Below are positions 1 to 6,605 of a DNA stretch of 12,332 bases, one piece after another. The stretch's first letter is position 1. Each line of letters starts with the position of its first letter. The notes under the pieces were generated by a model, which searched no databases, was not told the origin of the DNA, and saw only the letters and a list, made by a program, of their open reading frames with translations. The position numbers were made by a program, and so were the translations under genes. Location of the stretch: NCBI GenBank assembly GCA_937891165.1, contig CALAEX010000200.1, positions 1 through 12,332 of the forward strand. Direction: 5' to 3'. The DNA comes from an uncultured Lachnospiraceae bacterium (lineage in GTDB: Bacteria > Bacillota > Clostridia > Lachnospirales > Lachnospiraceae).

Positions 1-11
1 GAAGTTTTATT

Positions 12-95
12 GTATAATAACTTTGACGTACAAGGTCACCTCTTTCGTGTTTATTTGTGTGCAAACTTATTATACTACGAAAAGCCCTTGTACGT
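12..95. repeat. Overlapping inverted repeats at left edge
   Basis: Three perfect inverted pairs are visible. GTATAATAA (12-20) pairs with TTATTATAC (67-75), ACGTACAAGG (26-35) pairs with CCTTGTACGT (86-95), and TTCGT (44-48) pairs with ACGAA (77-81). The second and third pairs nest into one long hairpin. The first pair crosses it, so the two folds would compete or form a pseudoknot-like arrangement. The block lies just 3' of the hydrolase remnant on the minus strand. It could be a terminator or attenuator, or the end of a mobile element cut by the window edge. No coding region is supported in bases 1-156. Confidence 0.45.
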
Positions 96-156
96 TATTT
101 ATTTTTCAAAAAAACTTGTAAAGTGGTGTATTATTTATTTTCTTCTATCATTCTTA

Positions 157-630
157 CTACTCATGACAAATTCCATCAATCCAAGCAAACAACTCTTCCA
201 AGTCATAATCACCAGAATGAGGAACATTCCATGGAGAATGATAATCCACATTACAGTTTTGCTCCTTTAATTTCAATACCAACATCGCAGATATTGCCAA
301 AGATGTATCTCTGTCACATTCCCCATGACGAATACGCCCGTGCTGTGTTTTTGTTGCTTTGCTATCTTCTACATAACTCATTGGATTTAACATTTTCACA
401 ATGTTTTCTTCTGCCATCGTTCCATTTAATAAACTGTTTTCTTTACCATATTCCGTAAAGTGTCGTACATTGGTTGTTTTATTTCCAAATAAGTCATTTT
501 TTGGACTATCCATTGTTAAATCATCAAAAGCAGGAGCTGTTTTCATTCTTGTAATATCCTTTGCATATTCATGCCAATCTATATTTTGAATTTCTCCATC
601 ACTAGTCGTAATCCAGTTCTTATTCGAAAT
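157..630 (-). pseudogene. Truncated tannase-like alpha/beta hydrolase (C-terminal part)
   Basis: This is the C-terminal part of a secreted-type esterase resembling subtype B tannase (gallate or feruloyl ester hydrolase). An ATG exists at 544-546, but the frame is open and coding-like from the transposon junction at about 630 (N-W-I-T-T-S-D-G-E then I-D-W-H-E-Y). The true gene therefore began beyond the junction. Visible signatures are NPMSYV, the segment RHGECDRDTSLA (the Asp of the catalytic triad is expected here) and PHSGDYDLEELFAWI, which carries the likely catalytic His. The N-terminal half with the nucleophilic serine is missing and is not found on the far side of the transposon, so the copy should be inactive. 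The family call rests on remembered motif similarity. A general alpha/beta hydrolase assignment is safer than the exact substrate. Confidence 0.72.
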
Positions 631-711
631 ATCTTATAAGATAAGTGTACCTAATGCTAAGTTAGCTCTAACGAGCTTATATTTATACATTTTAAGTACA
701 CAAATTTTTTA
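628..711 (+). repeat. Left terminal inverted repeat (84 bp)
   Basis: It is the exact reverse complement of 3854-3937. It begins AAT and then the 12-bp palindrome ATCTTATAAGAT. Each TIR also holds GTGTAC near its outer end and GTACAC near its inner end, plus the internal dyad AGCTCtaacGAGCT. The repeat is therefore itself foldable and offers several possible protein-binding sites. The identity stops sharply at 711. Confidence 0.92.
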
Positions 712-741
712 TGAAAAATTAAATTTTCTAAAATTTATACA

Positions 742-795
742 TCAAGGCATACAAAAAGGAAACCATTACTTTTTACTAAGTTTTGGTTTCCTTTT
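742..795 (-). terminator. Rho-independent terminator of transposase
   Basis: AAAAGGAAACCA (754-765) and TGGTTTCCTTTT (784-795) form a perfect 12-bp stem with an 18-nt loop. On the minus strand the T-run of the stem continues as TTTTTGT. It sits about 10 bp past the transposase stop at 806, as expected for the end of the nuclease-transposase transcript. Confidence 0.75.
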
Positions 796-805
796 CCATT
801 AAATT

Positions 806-1960
806 CTATACACTTGTTGGGTATAAACCTTTGGTATTTATTGTAAGTTCTCGCTTTGCGTGTTCATTATAATTCATACTCATATTATGGCTATTGTCTG
901 AAATTAAATCAAACAGCAAATCTCGTTTCTCATAAGTATTGAGATCTTTATGTTTTGCCAGCCAACTAAAGAAAGTGAGCCATAAATCTAAATACTTTGT
1001 AGCTGGTCTATTTCTATCGGGTTCTAAAAAATCTTTTAAGTCTGCACATACTGCATTGATACGAGCCAAACTAAATGGTCCTTTTACATGTTTGTTTGAT
1101 AATATCTGTTCAAGTTATATTCCCTCTGATTCAGCAAGTTCAATATATGCGTTGTTTTCGTCTGTCACTAATATTGCATCTTCTGCAAATCTTCCACCTA
1201 ATGCCTTTGTAGCATCGTCAGAAGTTAATTTTCCAACTGATACTGGTGCTACAAACAAATTCTTGTTTCTATCCGTACAAACTACAATGTTTGTTTGGTC
1301 ACGATTACTTATACCTCTGTCATAAGTCAATACATCATCATTCAAAAATTTTTCTAACAAATCAGGTTTATTCTCTTTTAAATTGTCATAATGATTTTTG
1401 TCCATAAGATATTCCATTTTTTCTTCATAACTTCTTTGATGTCTTGGCATACGTTCTAATACATCTATAAAAAATGATGAGTCCTTTTTACCTTTGAAAG
1501 AAGTGTGAGTGAATGTTTCATCTGCTTCGGCTATATCTATAAAATTGTCTTGCTTACCATACACCTTTGATAATACTTCAAAAACTTTCTGCACATTGTA
1601 CCAGACTGCTGGCTGACTTATTCCTACATTCTTAGAAATTTCTGTTGTACTTAATCTGTCTACCATACCTCGTAATAATTCTTTCCATTGTCCAACAGAT
1701 AATTTTGAATGATAGAAGATTGTACCATTCGATTCTGAAAATGTTTTTCCACAATCTTTACACATATATCTTTGTCTACCATTCTTTTTATAACGGACAC
1801 TACCACATTTTGGACAACTTCTGATTGTATTTATGTCTTTGTCTTCAGTAGGTTCTTTATCCTTTTTCAATTTGGCTGACACTATTGAATGTAATAGCTC
1901 TAAGTCTGCAACAGACAAGTCATCAAGACTATTGATAAACTGGTCATAAAAATTCTGCAT
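806..1960 (-). pseudogene. IS1595-family transposase split by an in-frame stop
   Basis: This is a DDE-type transposase with an N-terminal zinc ribbon (C54, C57, C72, C75 counted from the upstream ATG at 1975) and an ISXO2-like catalytic domain. The candidate catalytic acids are D152 in ADETF and D272 in TDENNAY. A TAA at 1115-1117 ends the frame after ESEGI. The same frame then continues for about 100 codons (LEQILSNKHVKGP, INAVCADLKDFL, ATKYLD) to a TAG at 806. That tail resembles the family's C-terminus with its N-containing third catalytic motif and the ATKYLD signature. The stop therefore removes an essential part. The preferred start is the ATG at 1958-1960, preceded by GGAAGGAG with 5-nt spacing; the ATG at 1973-1975 lacks as good a site. 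It lies 36 bp after the nuclease gene and is probably cotranscribed with it. Readthrough is possible but unsupported. Confidence 0.85.
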
Positions 1961-1996
1961 GTTCGCTCCTTCCAATACATGGTCGGAGACTTCCCT

Positions 1997-2671
1997 TCAG
2001 CCATATTCAATGTTTTTTAACATTGCCATTTTGTATAATGCTAATGCTTGTTGCTGTTTTCTTAAAATATTTGCTTGATCTTCTGATGCTTCTTGCAAAA
2101 GTATTTCTGCTTGGTCAAATATACTTATTATTTCTTGTTTAAGCTGTTCTTTTTCTGTTGGCTGTTCAATTTCTAAGATAGGAACTTTGTCATAAATGCC
2201 TACCGCATATCTGACACTTTCCATATCTTTTAATTGTAAACCTATCATTACACCAAATAAACCTACTAAATTAGAATTGATTCTCTTATTTTGCAAGACT
2301 GCTATTTCAAGCTCGTTTAATTGATATTCAGTAATCACTTCTACACCTAACTTTTTTGCATAAGCCTTAGCTTCGCTTGTCATACGATTTGTTGTAATTA
2401 CTACTGGGTAGCCATCACCACCAAAATACTGACACCCCGTATAAATTTCTTGTATTGGTGCTTTGCCTACGGTTCTGTTATAGAATTTACATTGTATGTA
2501 ATATTTGTACTCTTTTCCGTCAATAGCAATAGTTGCTACAACATCTACACCATTGTCATTTCCACCCGTTAATTTTGTTTCAAATCCTAAAACCCTTAAT
2601 ATGCCTTGTGTCCATCTCTCAAAGTCATGTCCAGTTCTGCAATATCTTGGATGAAAACCATTGTCGAACAT
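1997..2671 (-). CDS. Mrr-family restriction endonuclease (transposon passenger)
   Basis: This 224-aa protein has an N-terminal Mrr_cat-type PD-(D/E)xK nuclease domain. It shows GHDFERW at about residue 14, then the acidic GVDVV (D43), then QCK (Q60-K62) as the core nuclease residues. The strand-turn segments YPVVITTNRM and LGVEVIT that follow are typical of the fold. The C-terminal 100 residues are helical and charged, with no recognised domain. Family members cleave DNA, often modified DNA, but the target here cannot be read from sequence. The start is well supported by AAGGAGG ten bases upstream of the ATG. It is cargo of the 628-3937 element and is upstream of the transposase in the same direction. 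It could act as a defence gene or help maintain the element. Confidence 0.87.
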   Translation of the reverse strand: MFDNGFHPRYCRTGHDFERWTQGILRVLGFETKLTGGNDNGVDVVATIAIDGKEYKYYIQCKFYNRTVGKAPIQEIYTGCQYFGGDGYPVVITTNRMTSEAKAYAKKLGVEVITEYQLNELEIAVLQNKRINSNLVGLFGVMIGLQLKDMESVRYAVGIYDKVPILEIEQPTEKEQLKQEIISIFDQAEILLQEASEDQANILRKQQQALALYKMAMLKNIEYG

Positions 2672-2694
2672 ATTTTCGATGCCTCCTTAATTTT

Positions 2695-2710
2695 TAAAAG
2701 ATATCTTTTA
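2695..2710. promoter_or_regulatory. 16-bp palindrome before the nuclease RBS
   Basis: TAAAAGATATCTTTTA is a perfect 16-bp palindrome lying about 6 bp upstream of the AAGGAGG site of the Mrr gene. Its position suits an operator, or a structure affecting translation initiation. No clear -35/-10 pair was identified in the 2711-2892 stretch, which contains no gene. The operator role is inference. Confidence 0.4.
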
Positions 2711-2892
2711 TATTTTTGACGTAGTTGTTCTTAGATGATGGGGTGTTTTTGACATGATGTTAATGCAATATAATGTATATTGAAATCACATGACGCATAG
2801 CTGATTTTCGTCTCCAACTGTATTTAGTTTTTGCTTTCATTTGTTAAATGTGACTAAATACTGGATTGAAAGTTTGTTAAATTTGCTACTAC

Positions 2893-2934
2893 AAAAAATA
2901 GAGCCATTTGCCACTTTTTGAGTGGAAATGACTC
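2893..2934 (-). terminator. Strong Rho-independent terminator of membrane-protein genes
   Basis: On the minus strand GAGTCATTTCCACT, a CAAAA loop and AGTGGCAAATGGCTC form a 14-pair stem with one G-T pair and one bulged C. TATTTTTTGT follows directly. It lies about 48 bp beyond the stop at 2982, so the two membrane genes form a transcript separate from the nuclease-transposase unit. Confidence 0.88.
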
Positions 2935-2981
2935 CATTGAAATGATTGTTGTTATTTTGTTGAGTTATTTACAAATCGTAT

Positions 2982-3224
2982 TTATGTAATCGGTTGGTCT
3001 GCTTTTTGCTTGTGTTTGATGATTGCTTTTATCACAAAGCAAATCAGCAACACAACAATGGTAAATGTTCCATACACCAAAATACTTGTGTACCAAGGGG
3101 CTGAATATGCCACATACATTTCAGGGTGAGTTTTAAAGTTCCATACAACATAAATCGCATGCCCTATAAATACACCTATAAAAGTACCCATAATAATATT
3201 TAAGATATGATTCAACTTTTTCAT
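2982..3224 (-). CDS. Small two-helix membrane protein, unknown function
   Basis: This is an 80-aa protein if started at the ATG at 3222-3224; the frame also permits a TTG start at 3243-3245 adding seven residues. The ATG is preferred because it gives the typical short basic MKKLN start before the first hydrophobic helix. It has two predicted membrane helices, around HILNIIMGTFIGVFIGHAIY and SILVYGTFTIVVLLICFVI, and a basic, polar C-terminal tail. No domain is recognised. It follows the four-helix membrane gene by about 25 bp in the same orientation, so the two are probably coexpressed and may interact. It is a passenger of the transposon. A role in immunity, toxicity or transport cannot be chosen from sequence. 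Confidence 0.65.
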   Translation of the reverse strand: MKKLNHILNIIMGTFIGVFIGHAIYVVWNFKTHPEMYVAYSAPWYTSILVYGTFTIVVLLICFVIKAIIKHKQKADQPIT

Positions 3225-3249
3225 ACAAGCACACTTCTTTGTCAAATTC

Positions 3250-3597
3250 TTATTTATTTTTCCTTACTAATAAACAGACAATGAAAGCAACTGCACAACA
3301 CATAAATGGTAATACATAATCTGCAATTAGACTACCCCAAAATGTTGCATTTACCCAATGTGGAGAAGTATAGAAAAGATATGTCCCCCATGCTGCAAGT
3401 GCTCCTGTTAGTAGTAAAGGAATTGCTTTAATTATTGTATGCTTTCCAACTCTACATAATAGTATCTGTATTGCAAATGATGGAATAATTCTAAGTGTCA
3501 GTAACATTATATCATTCCACATGGCAAACGGCCAAAGCAATAAAACCATAGGTGTAACAAATGCAATCACAAGCAAAATATTTATTGTTTTCTTCAT
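3250..3597 (-). CDS. Four-helix membrane protein, unknown function
   Basis: This 115-aa hydrophobic protein has about four predicted membrane helices: ILLVIAFVTPMVLLLWPFAM; MLLTLRIIPSFAIQILL; AIPLLLTGALAAWGTYLFY; and LIADYVLPFMCCAVAFIVCL. It ends in a short basic RKNK tail. The start ATG is preceded by GGAGGTG with 8-nt spacing, a strong ribosome binding site. No family is recognised. It is the first gene of a two-gene minus-strand unit within the transposon that ends at the strong hairpin at 2893-2934. The conserved pairing of two tiny membrane proteins inside a mobile element suggests cargo rather than host genes, but the function is unknown. Confidence 0.72.
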   Translation of the reverse strand: MKKTINILLVIAFVTPMVLLLWPFAMWNDIMLLTLRIIPSFAIQILLCRVGKHTIIKAIPLLLTGALAAWGTYLFYTSPHWVNATFWGSLIADYVLPFMCCAVAFIVCLLVRKNK

Positions 3598-3650
3598 AAT
3601 TGAACACCTCCATTTATATAATTCCTTTTGTCACTTTAATTTTACCATGA

Positions 3651-3676
3651 TGAAGTATTCTTGAGAATATACTTCA
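3651..3676. promoter_or_regulatory. Dyad upstream of membrane-gene pair
   Basis: TGAAGTATTC (3651-3660), TTGA, and GAATATACTTCA (3665-3676) form a dyad interrupted only by a two-base bulge. It lies about 55 bp upstream of the 3597 start codon, in the expected promoter region, and no other element is obvious there. It may be an operator. Confidence 0.35.
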
Positions 3677-3717
3677 TAAAATCTTAAAATTAATTTTATT
3701 ATTACTTATCCGAAAGC

Positions 3718-3755
3718 AGAAAAATAGGCTCATCCATAACTGGGCAAGCCTATTT
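3718..3755 (-). terminator. Hairpin near the transposon right end
   Basis: AAATAGGCT (3722-3730) and AGCCTATTT (3747-3755) form a 9-bp stem with a 16-nt loop. On the minus strand the stem runs into TTTTTC. No gene lies upstream of it within the element, so it may block transcription entering from the right flank. It is weaker than the terminator at 2893. Confidence 0.45.
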
Positions 3756-3833
3756 ACTAAATTGTTCTAATTTTTCGTGATATTCACTTTTTATACATGC
3801 AATTTGTAGATTTATACAGGATTTTAATCAGCA

Positions 3834-3856
3834 ACACTTATCTTATAAGATATTAA
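3834..3856 (+). repeat. Extra copy of the right-end sequence
   Basis: The 23-bp sequence beginning ACACTTATCTTATAAG at 3834-3856 is repeated exactly at 3917-3939, 83 bp away, across the right transposon boundary. Both copies contain the palindrome ATCTTATAAGAT. The left end has only one copy, so the right end is asymmetric. Confidence 0.85.
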
Positions 3857-3937
3857 AAAATTTGTGTACTTAAAATGTATAAATATAAGCTCGTTAGAGC
3901 TAACTTAGCATTAGGTACACTTATCTTATAAGATATT
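3854..3937 (-). repeat. Right terminal inverted repeat (84 bp)
   Basis: It is the exact reverse complement of 628-711. The palindrome ATCTTATAAGAT at 3923-3934 lies at its outer edge, and the inner edge runs into the extra repeat copy at 3834-3856. The sequence then changes abruptly into the IS110-like frame. Confidence 0.92.
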
Positions 3938-3939
3938 AA

Positions 3940-4364
3940 TATTTTTCAAAATTGACCAAATAAATTTAATAATGATAATTCTACATTCTCCCATCCTTAC
4001 CATACCAGGCATCAGTTATCGTATGGGAGCTATGATTCTCGCCGAAATCGGTGATTTTAACCGTTTTGACTCTCCAGATAAGATACTTGCCTATGCTGGA
4101 ATATCCCCCTCCACCTATCAATCAGGAAAACTAGAGAATTGCTATGCCCACATGGAAAAACGTGGTTCCAAATACCTTCGATACGCCCTTTATCATGCAA
4201 CGAAATATATCTGCCATTGGGATGCTTCCTTTGGTTCCTATCTTGCAAAGAAACGAGCGGAAGGAAAACACTATAATGTAGCCTTATCCCACGCCACAAA
4301 GAAACTGGTACGTTTAATTTTTGCAATAGAAAAATCTGGACAATCCTACATCAAACCAGTTTAA
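3940..4364 (+). pseudogene. 5'-truncated IS110-family transposase
   Basis: This is the C-terminal Transposase_20 domain of an IS110-family recombinase. It shows SPILTIPGIS, GAMILAEIGDFNRF, ILAYAGISPSTYQSGK and RGSKYLRYALYHA. The YQSG segment is the expected location of the family's catalytic serine. The frame is open back into the transposon end, but family-like residues begin only near 3960-3980. The N-terminal RuvC-like DEDD domain is absent. Full-length members are about 400 aa, whereas this remnant codes for about 130-140. The ATG at 3972 is unlikely to be a real start, since no ribosome binding site is apparent. The upstream non-coding end that would carry a bridge RNA is also missing, so this is a dead fragment. 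Confidence 0.88.
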
Positions 4365-4391
4365 TCTTTTATCAATTTCATATCTCCTTTT

Positions 4392-4420
4392 TAGAGCACC
4401 TCTAAGGATGCTCTATTTGT
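4392..4420 (+). terminator. Terminator-like hairpin after IS110 remnant
   Basis: TAGAGCA-CCT-cta-AGG-a-TGCTCTA (4392-4415) forms a 10-bp stem with a three-base loop and one bulged A, followed by TTTGT. It lies 28 bp after the stop. It would isolate the recombinase gene from upstream transcription, though the U-tract is short. Confidence 0.6.
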
Positions 4421-4551
4421 CATGCAGTTTTCAAAGTACAAATTTATCAAAACTACTTTGGGTAATTCATTAAAAATTTTTATTTTTAGTCTTGACTTTT
4501 AATAGTTAGTCTTTCTTTTACATTTTGTAAAGAGTAAAATAAAATATATCC

Positions 4552-4580
4552 TAGACATTTTTTTTAGAAACATACATAAT
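4552..4580 (+). promoter_or_regulatory. Probable sigma-A promoter of the recombinase
   Basis: TAGACA (4552-4557), a 17-bp spacer and CATAAT (4575-4580) each match the -35/-10 consensus at five of six positions. They sit about 30 bp upstream of the ATG at 4611. A second candidate upstream is TTTACA (4517-4522) with TAAAAT (4540-4545), also 17 bp apart. The 4365-4610 gap holds no gene. Confidence 0.55.
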
Positions 4581-4610
4581 AGTATAAAAACATTAAGGAG
4601 TAATTTTATT

Positions 4611-5537
4611 ATGAATGAATTAACAAATTATATCACAGAATATTTAGAATATTGTAAATATCGAAAACGCTTAGATAATAAAACTTTAAAAGCCTATCGT
4701 ATTGACCTAAAACAATATCAGTCTTTTACTTCCAATTCTTATCAATCTTTTTCTAAAAACACCATTGATGAATTTATTACTTACTTACATAAACAATATA
4801 AACCAAAAACAGTAAAACGTAAAATCTCTAGTCTTAAAGCCTTCTTTCACTACCTTAATTATAAAGAAATCTTAACGGAAAATCCATTTTCTAAATTAGA
4901 TATTCGTTTTAGAGAATCTAAACTTTTACCTAAAACAATTCCTTTTCACTCCATTCAAACCTTTTTATCAACAATCTATACAAAAAAAGAACAAGCCACT
5001 TCACAATATCAATTACGTTGTTGTATTCGTGATATTGCTGTCATTGAATTACTATTTGCTACAGGAATACGCATTTCTGAACTATGTAATTTAAAACCTT
5101 CTGACATTGACTTTAAGAATAATACTGTCTTGATTTATGGAAAAGGAGCAAAAGAACGTATCTTGCAAATTGGCAATCCAGACGTACTCTCTGCTCTCCA
5201 ATTATATCAACAAACCTTTCAAGAAGATATCAACATATGTGGGTACTTCTTTGTCAATCGACTCCAACACAAATTATCCGACCAATCTGTACGTTTTATG
5301 ATAAATCATTATGTAAAACTTGCAGGAATAGAACAACATATTACACCACATATGTTTCGTCACTCCTTTGCTACATTATTATTAGAACAAGATGTTGATA
5401 TTCGATATATTCAAAAGATATTAGGACATAGTTCTATTAGTACTACAGAAATTTATACACATGTTTCCAATGTAAAGCAAAAAGATATTTTGTTTCATAA
5501 ACATCCAAGAAATTTAATGGATATAAATAAAGGATAA
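4611..5537 (+). CDS. Xer-type tyrosine recombinase, probable DNA invertase
   Basis: This 308-aa protein has the two-domain XerC/XerD layout. An N-terminal SAM-like core-binding domain (about 1-100) is followed by the catalytic domain. The full catalytic set is visible: R154 in TGIRISEL, K178 in YGKGAKER, H247 and R250 in HMFRH, H273 in LGHSS and nucleophile Y282 in IYTH. It should therefore be active. Such enzymes cut and rejoin DNA at paired short sites for integration, excision or inversion. AAGGAG precedes the ATG by 8 bases. The last codons (N-K-G-stop) lie inside a 25-bp sequence whose inverted twin lies at 8310-8334. Inversion there would leave this reading frame unchanged. The downstream ATP-grasp gene starts 33 bp later and is probably cotranscribed in the present orientation. 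A housekeeping dif-type XerC/D role is less likely given this accessory setting. Confidence 0.93.
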   Translation: MNELTNYITEYLEYCKYRKRLDNKTLKAYRIDLKQYQSFTSNSYQSFSKNTIDEFITYLHKQYKPKTVKRKISSLKAFFHYLNYKEILTENPFSKLDIRFRESKLLPKTIPFHSIQTFLSTIYTKKEQATSQYQLRCCIRDIAVIELLFATGIRISELCNLKPSDIDFKNNTVLIYGKGAKERILQIGNPDVLSALQLYQQTFQEDINICGYFFVNRLQHKLSDQSVRFMINHYVKLAGIEQHITPHMFRHSFATLLLEQDVDIRYIQKILGHSSISTTEIYTHVSNVKQKDILFHKHPRNLMDINKG

Positions 5538-5550
5538 TTTCTAATTATTT
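5526..5550 (+). repeat. Left 25-bp inverted repeat (candidate recombination site)
   Basis: The sequence begins AATAAAGGATAATTT and ends CTAATTATTT. It is the exact reverse complement of 8310-8334, and homology stops at both edges. It contains the dyad ATAATT-TCT-AATTAT, a plausible core for two recombinase protomers. It overlaps the recombinase stop codon and precedes the RBS of the ATP-grasp gene. Confidence 0.85.
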
Positions 5551-5570
5551 ATTGTTAATAGGAGGTATCA

Positions 5571-6605
5571 ATGAACACTACCGAATATAAAGACCTTTTA
5601 CAAACACTTTTTGGGAAGACTATTGCAATAATTTATATTTTTGAGGGTGAAGATGCATTAGGATATGAACATTATGAAACTTGGAAAACAGATGTTATTT
5701 CATCATGGATGTTTGCTGTTGAAGAACTTCACTGTTTACCATTAATAATGGATGTTCGTACTTTTGTTCAAAAAGCTATGAATAAATCATTACCTTATAT
5801 TGATTATGTTATTAATTTAAACAATGGAACAAAAATTATTTCAACATTGGGTTTAGTACCATCTGTATGTAGTTTTTTAAATATTCCTTGTATTCCTTGT
5901 AATACAACTACTATTGTATGTGGTGAACATAAAAAATTATCTAATATTATTGCTGAGAGCATTGGATTAAATATTCCTAAAACTCTTCCCCCATATATTA
6001 ATACAGGAATAAGTCGCCCCATTGGGCTTGGTAGTAGTCTTGGAATAAAAAAAGGATTTAATACTTCAATGAGAAATAATGAATTTATATATCAAGAATT
6101 TATAAAGGGATTTGACATTACAACTCCTATACTATTTAATCCTATTACAACTACATTAGAAGTTCTTCCTGCTATTCTATATGTTCCAAATAACCTTGAT
6201 ATAAATTGGTTTTTAGGAGAAGATGAAAAGCGTTTACATCAAGGTTATATTAAACATATAATTCCATTATCTCAAAATATAAAAGAGAAATATTTATCTT
6301 TAGCAATAGAAATGGGAATATCATCTTACTGTCGTATTGATGCAAGATTATATTGTGAATCTAAAGAAGAACTACCTAATTTGATAAATAATCCTATTCC
6401 ATTAGACAAATTATATTTTTTGGAGATTAATCCTATGCCTACTATAAAAAATAATATTAATTTTCATACATCTATGGATAAGTTAAATAAAGAAGATTCT
6501 TTATTTAATTGTTATGAAATATATAAAGAATCGATTACAAAAGCAACACATACAGGATTTATTCTTTCTTGTTCCATGATTTCTTTACTTATAACCAAGC
6601 ATTAA
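5571..6605 (+). CDS. ATP-grasp ligase, D-Ala-D-Ala-ligase-like
   Basis: This 344-aa protein has an ATP-grasp architecture. The N-terminal pre-ATP-grasp domain is followed by LGLVPSVCSFLNIP (about 93-106), a Gly-rich loop GLGSSLGIKKG (152-162), YQEFIKGFDIT (174-183), YCRIDARLY (253-261, metal/ATP acid D257) and LEINPMP (284-290, E285 and N287 as Mg ligands). These match the D-alanine-D-alanine ligase group, which joins a carboxylate to an amine through an acyl phosphate. The usual Lys-Pro before the Gly-rich loop is R149-P150, a notable substitution. The substrate is probably not cell-wall D-Ala but some other peptide or amino acid; this is inference. AGGAGG with 5-nt spacing gives a strong start. 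The 3' end overlaps the TPR gene by 17 nt on the opposite strand. It lies within the candidate invertible segment. Confidence 0.82.
   Translation: MNTTEYKDLLQTLFGKTIAIIYIFEGEDALGYEHYETWKTDVISSWMFAVEELHCLPLIMDVRTFVQKAMNKSLPYIDYVINLNNGTKIISTLGLVPSVCSFLNIPCIPCNTTTIVCGEHKKLSNIIAESIGLNIPKTLPPYINTGISRPIGLGSSLGIKKGFNTSMRNNEFIYQEFIKGFDITTPILFNPITTTLEVLPAILYVPNNLDINWFLGEDEKRLHQGYIKHIIPLSQNIKEKYLSLAIEMGISSYCRIDARLYCESKEELPNLINNPIPLDKLYFLEINPMPTIKNNINFHTSMDKLNKEDSLFNCYEIYKESITKATHTGFILSCSMISLLITKH

Larger units (their letters stand above)
628..3937. mobile_element. IS1595-type transposon with passenger genes and 84-bp TIRs
   Basis: The 3310-bp segment is bounded by perfect 84-bp terminal inverted repeats (628-711 and 3854-3937). 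It contains four minus-strand genes: a split IS1595-type transposase, an Mrr-family nuclease and two small membrane proteins. IS1595-family elements are known to carry passenger genes, so this is a plausible cargo element. The flanking 7-9 bases on the two sides do not match, so there is no recognisable target duplication. The left flank is a hydrolase remnant and the right flank an IS110 remnant, which points to deletion or rearrangement at a junction after insertion. Because the transposase is broken, the element may be movable only in trans. Confidence 0.8.

Noticed and set aside
10..458. Two overlapping plus-strand reading frames at the left edge
   Set aside because: They run antisense to the hydrolase remnant, have no RBS, and their products look like random hydrophobic translation.
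939..1325. Plus-strand frame of 128 codons opposite the transposase
   Set aside because: It is the antisense shadow of a recognisable transposase, and neither its start nor its composition supports a gene.
628..3937. The 84-bp inverted repeats as a second recombinase-driven inversion unit
   Set aside because: The segment encodes its own IS1595-type transposase and has element-like ends, so a transposon explains it better. The flanks also do not suggest gene or promoter exchange.
3938..3972. IS110 bridge-RNA region upstream of the transposase remnant
   Set aside because: The N-terminal half of the gene and all upstream sequence are gone, so no bridge-RNA locus can remain here.
4057..4326. 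Minus-strand frame opposite the IS110 remnant
   Set aside because: Antisense of a conserved Transposase_20 domain; no RBS and no family resemblance.
5804..6022. Minus-strand frame inside the ATP-grasp gene
   Set aside because: Shadow of conserved ATP-grasp motifs on the other strand, with no RBS.
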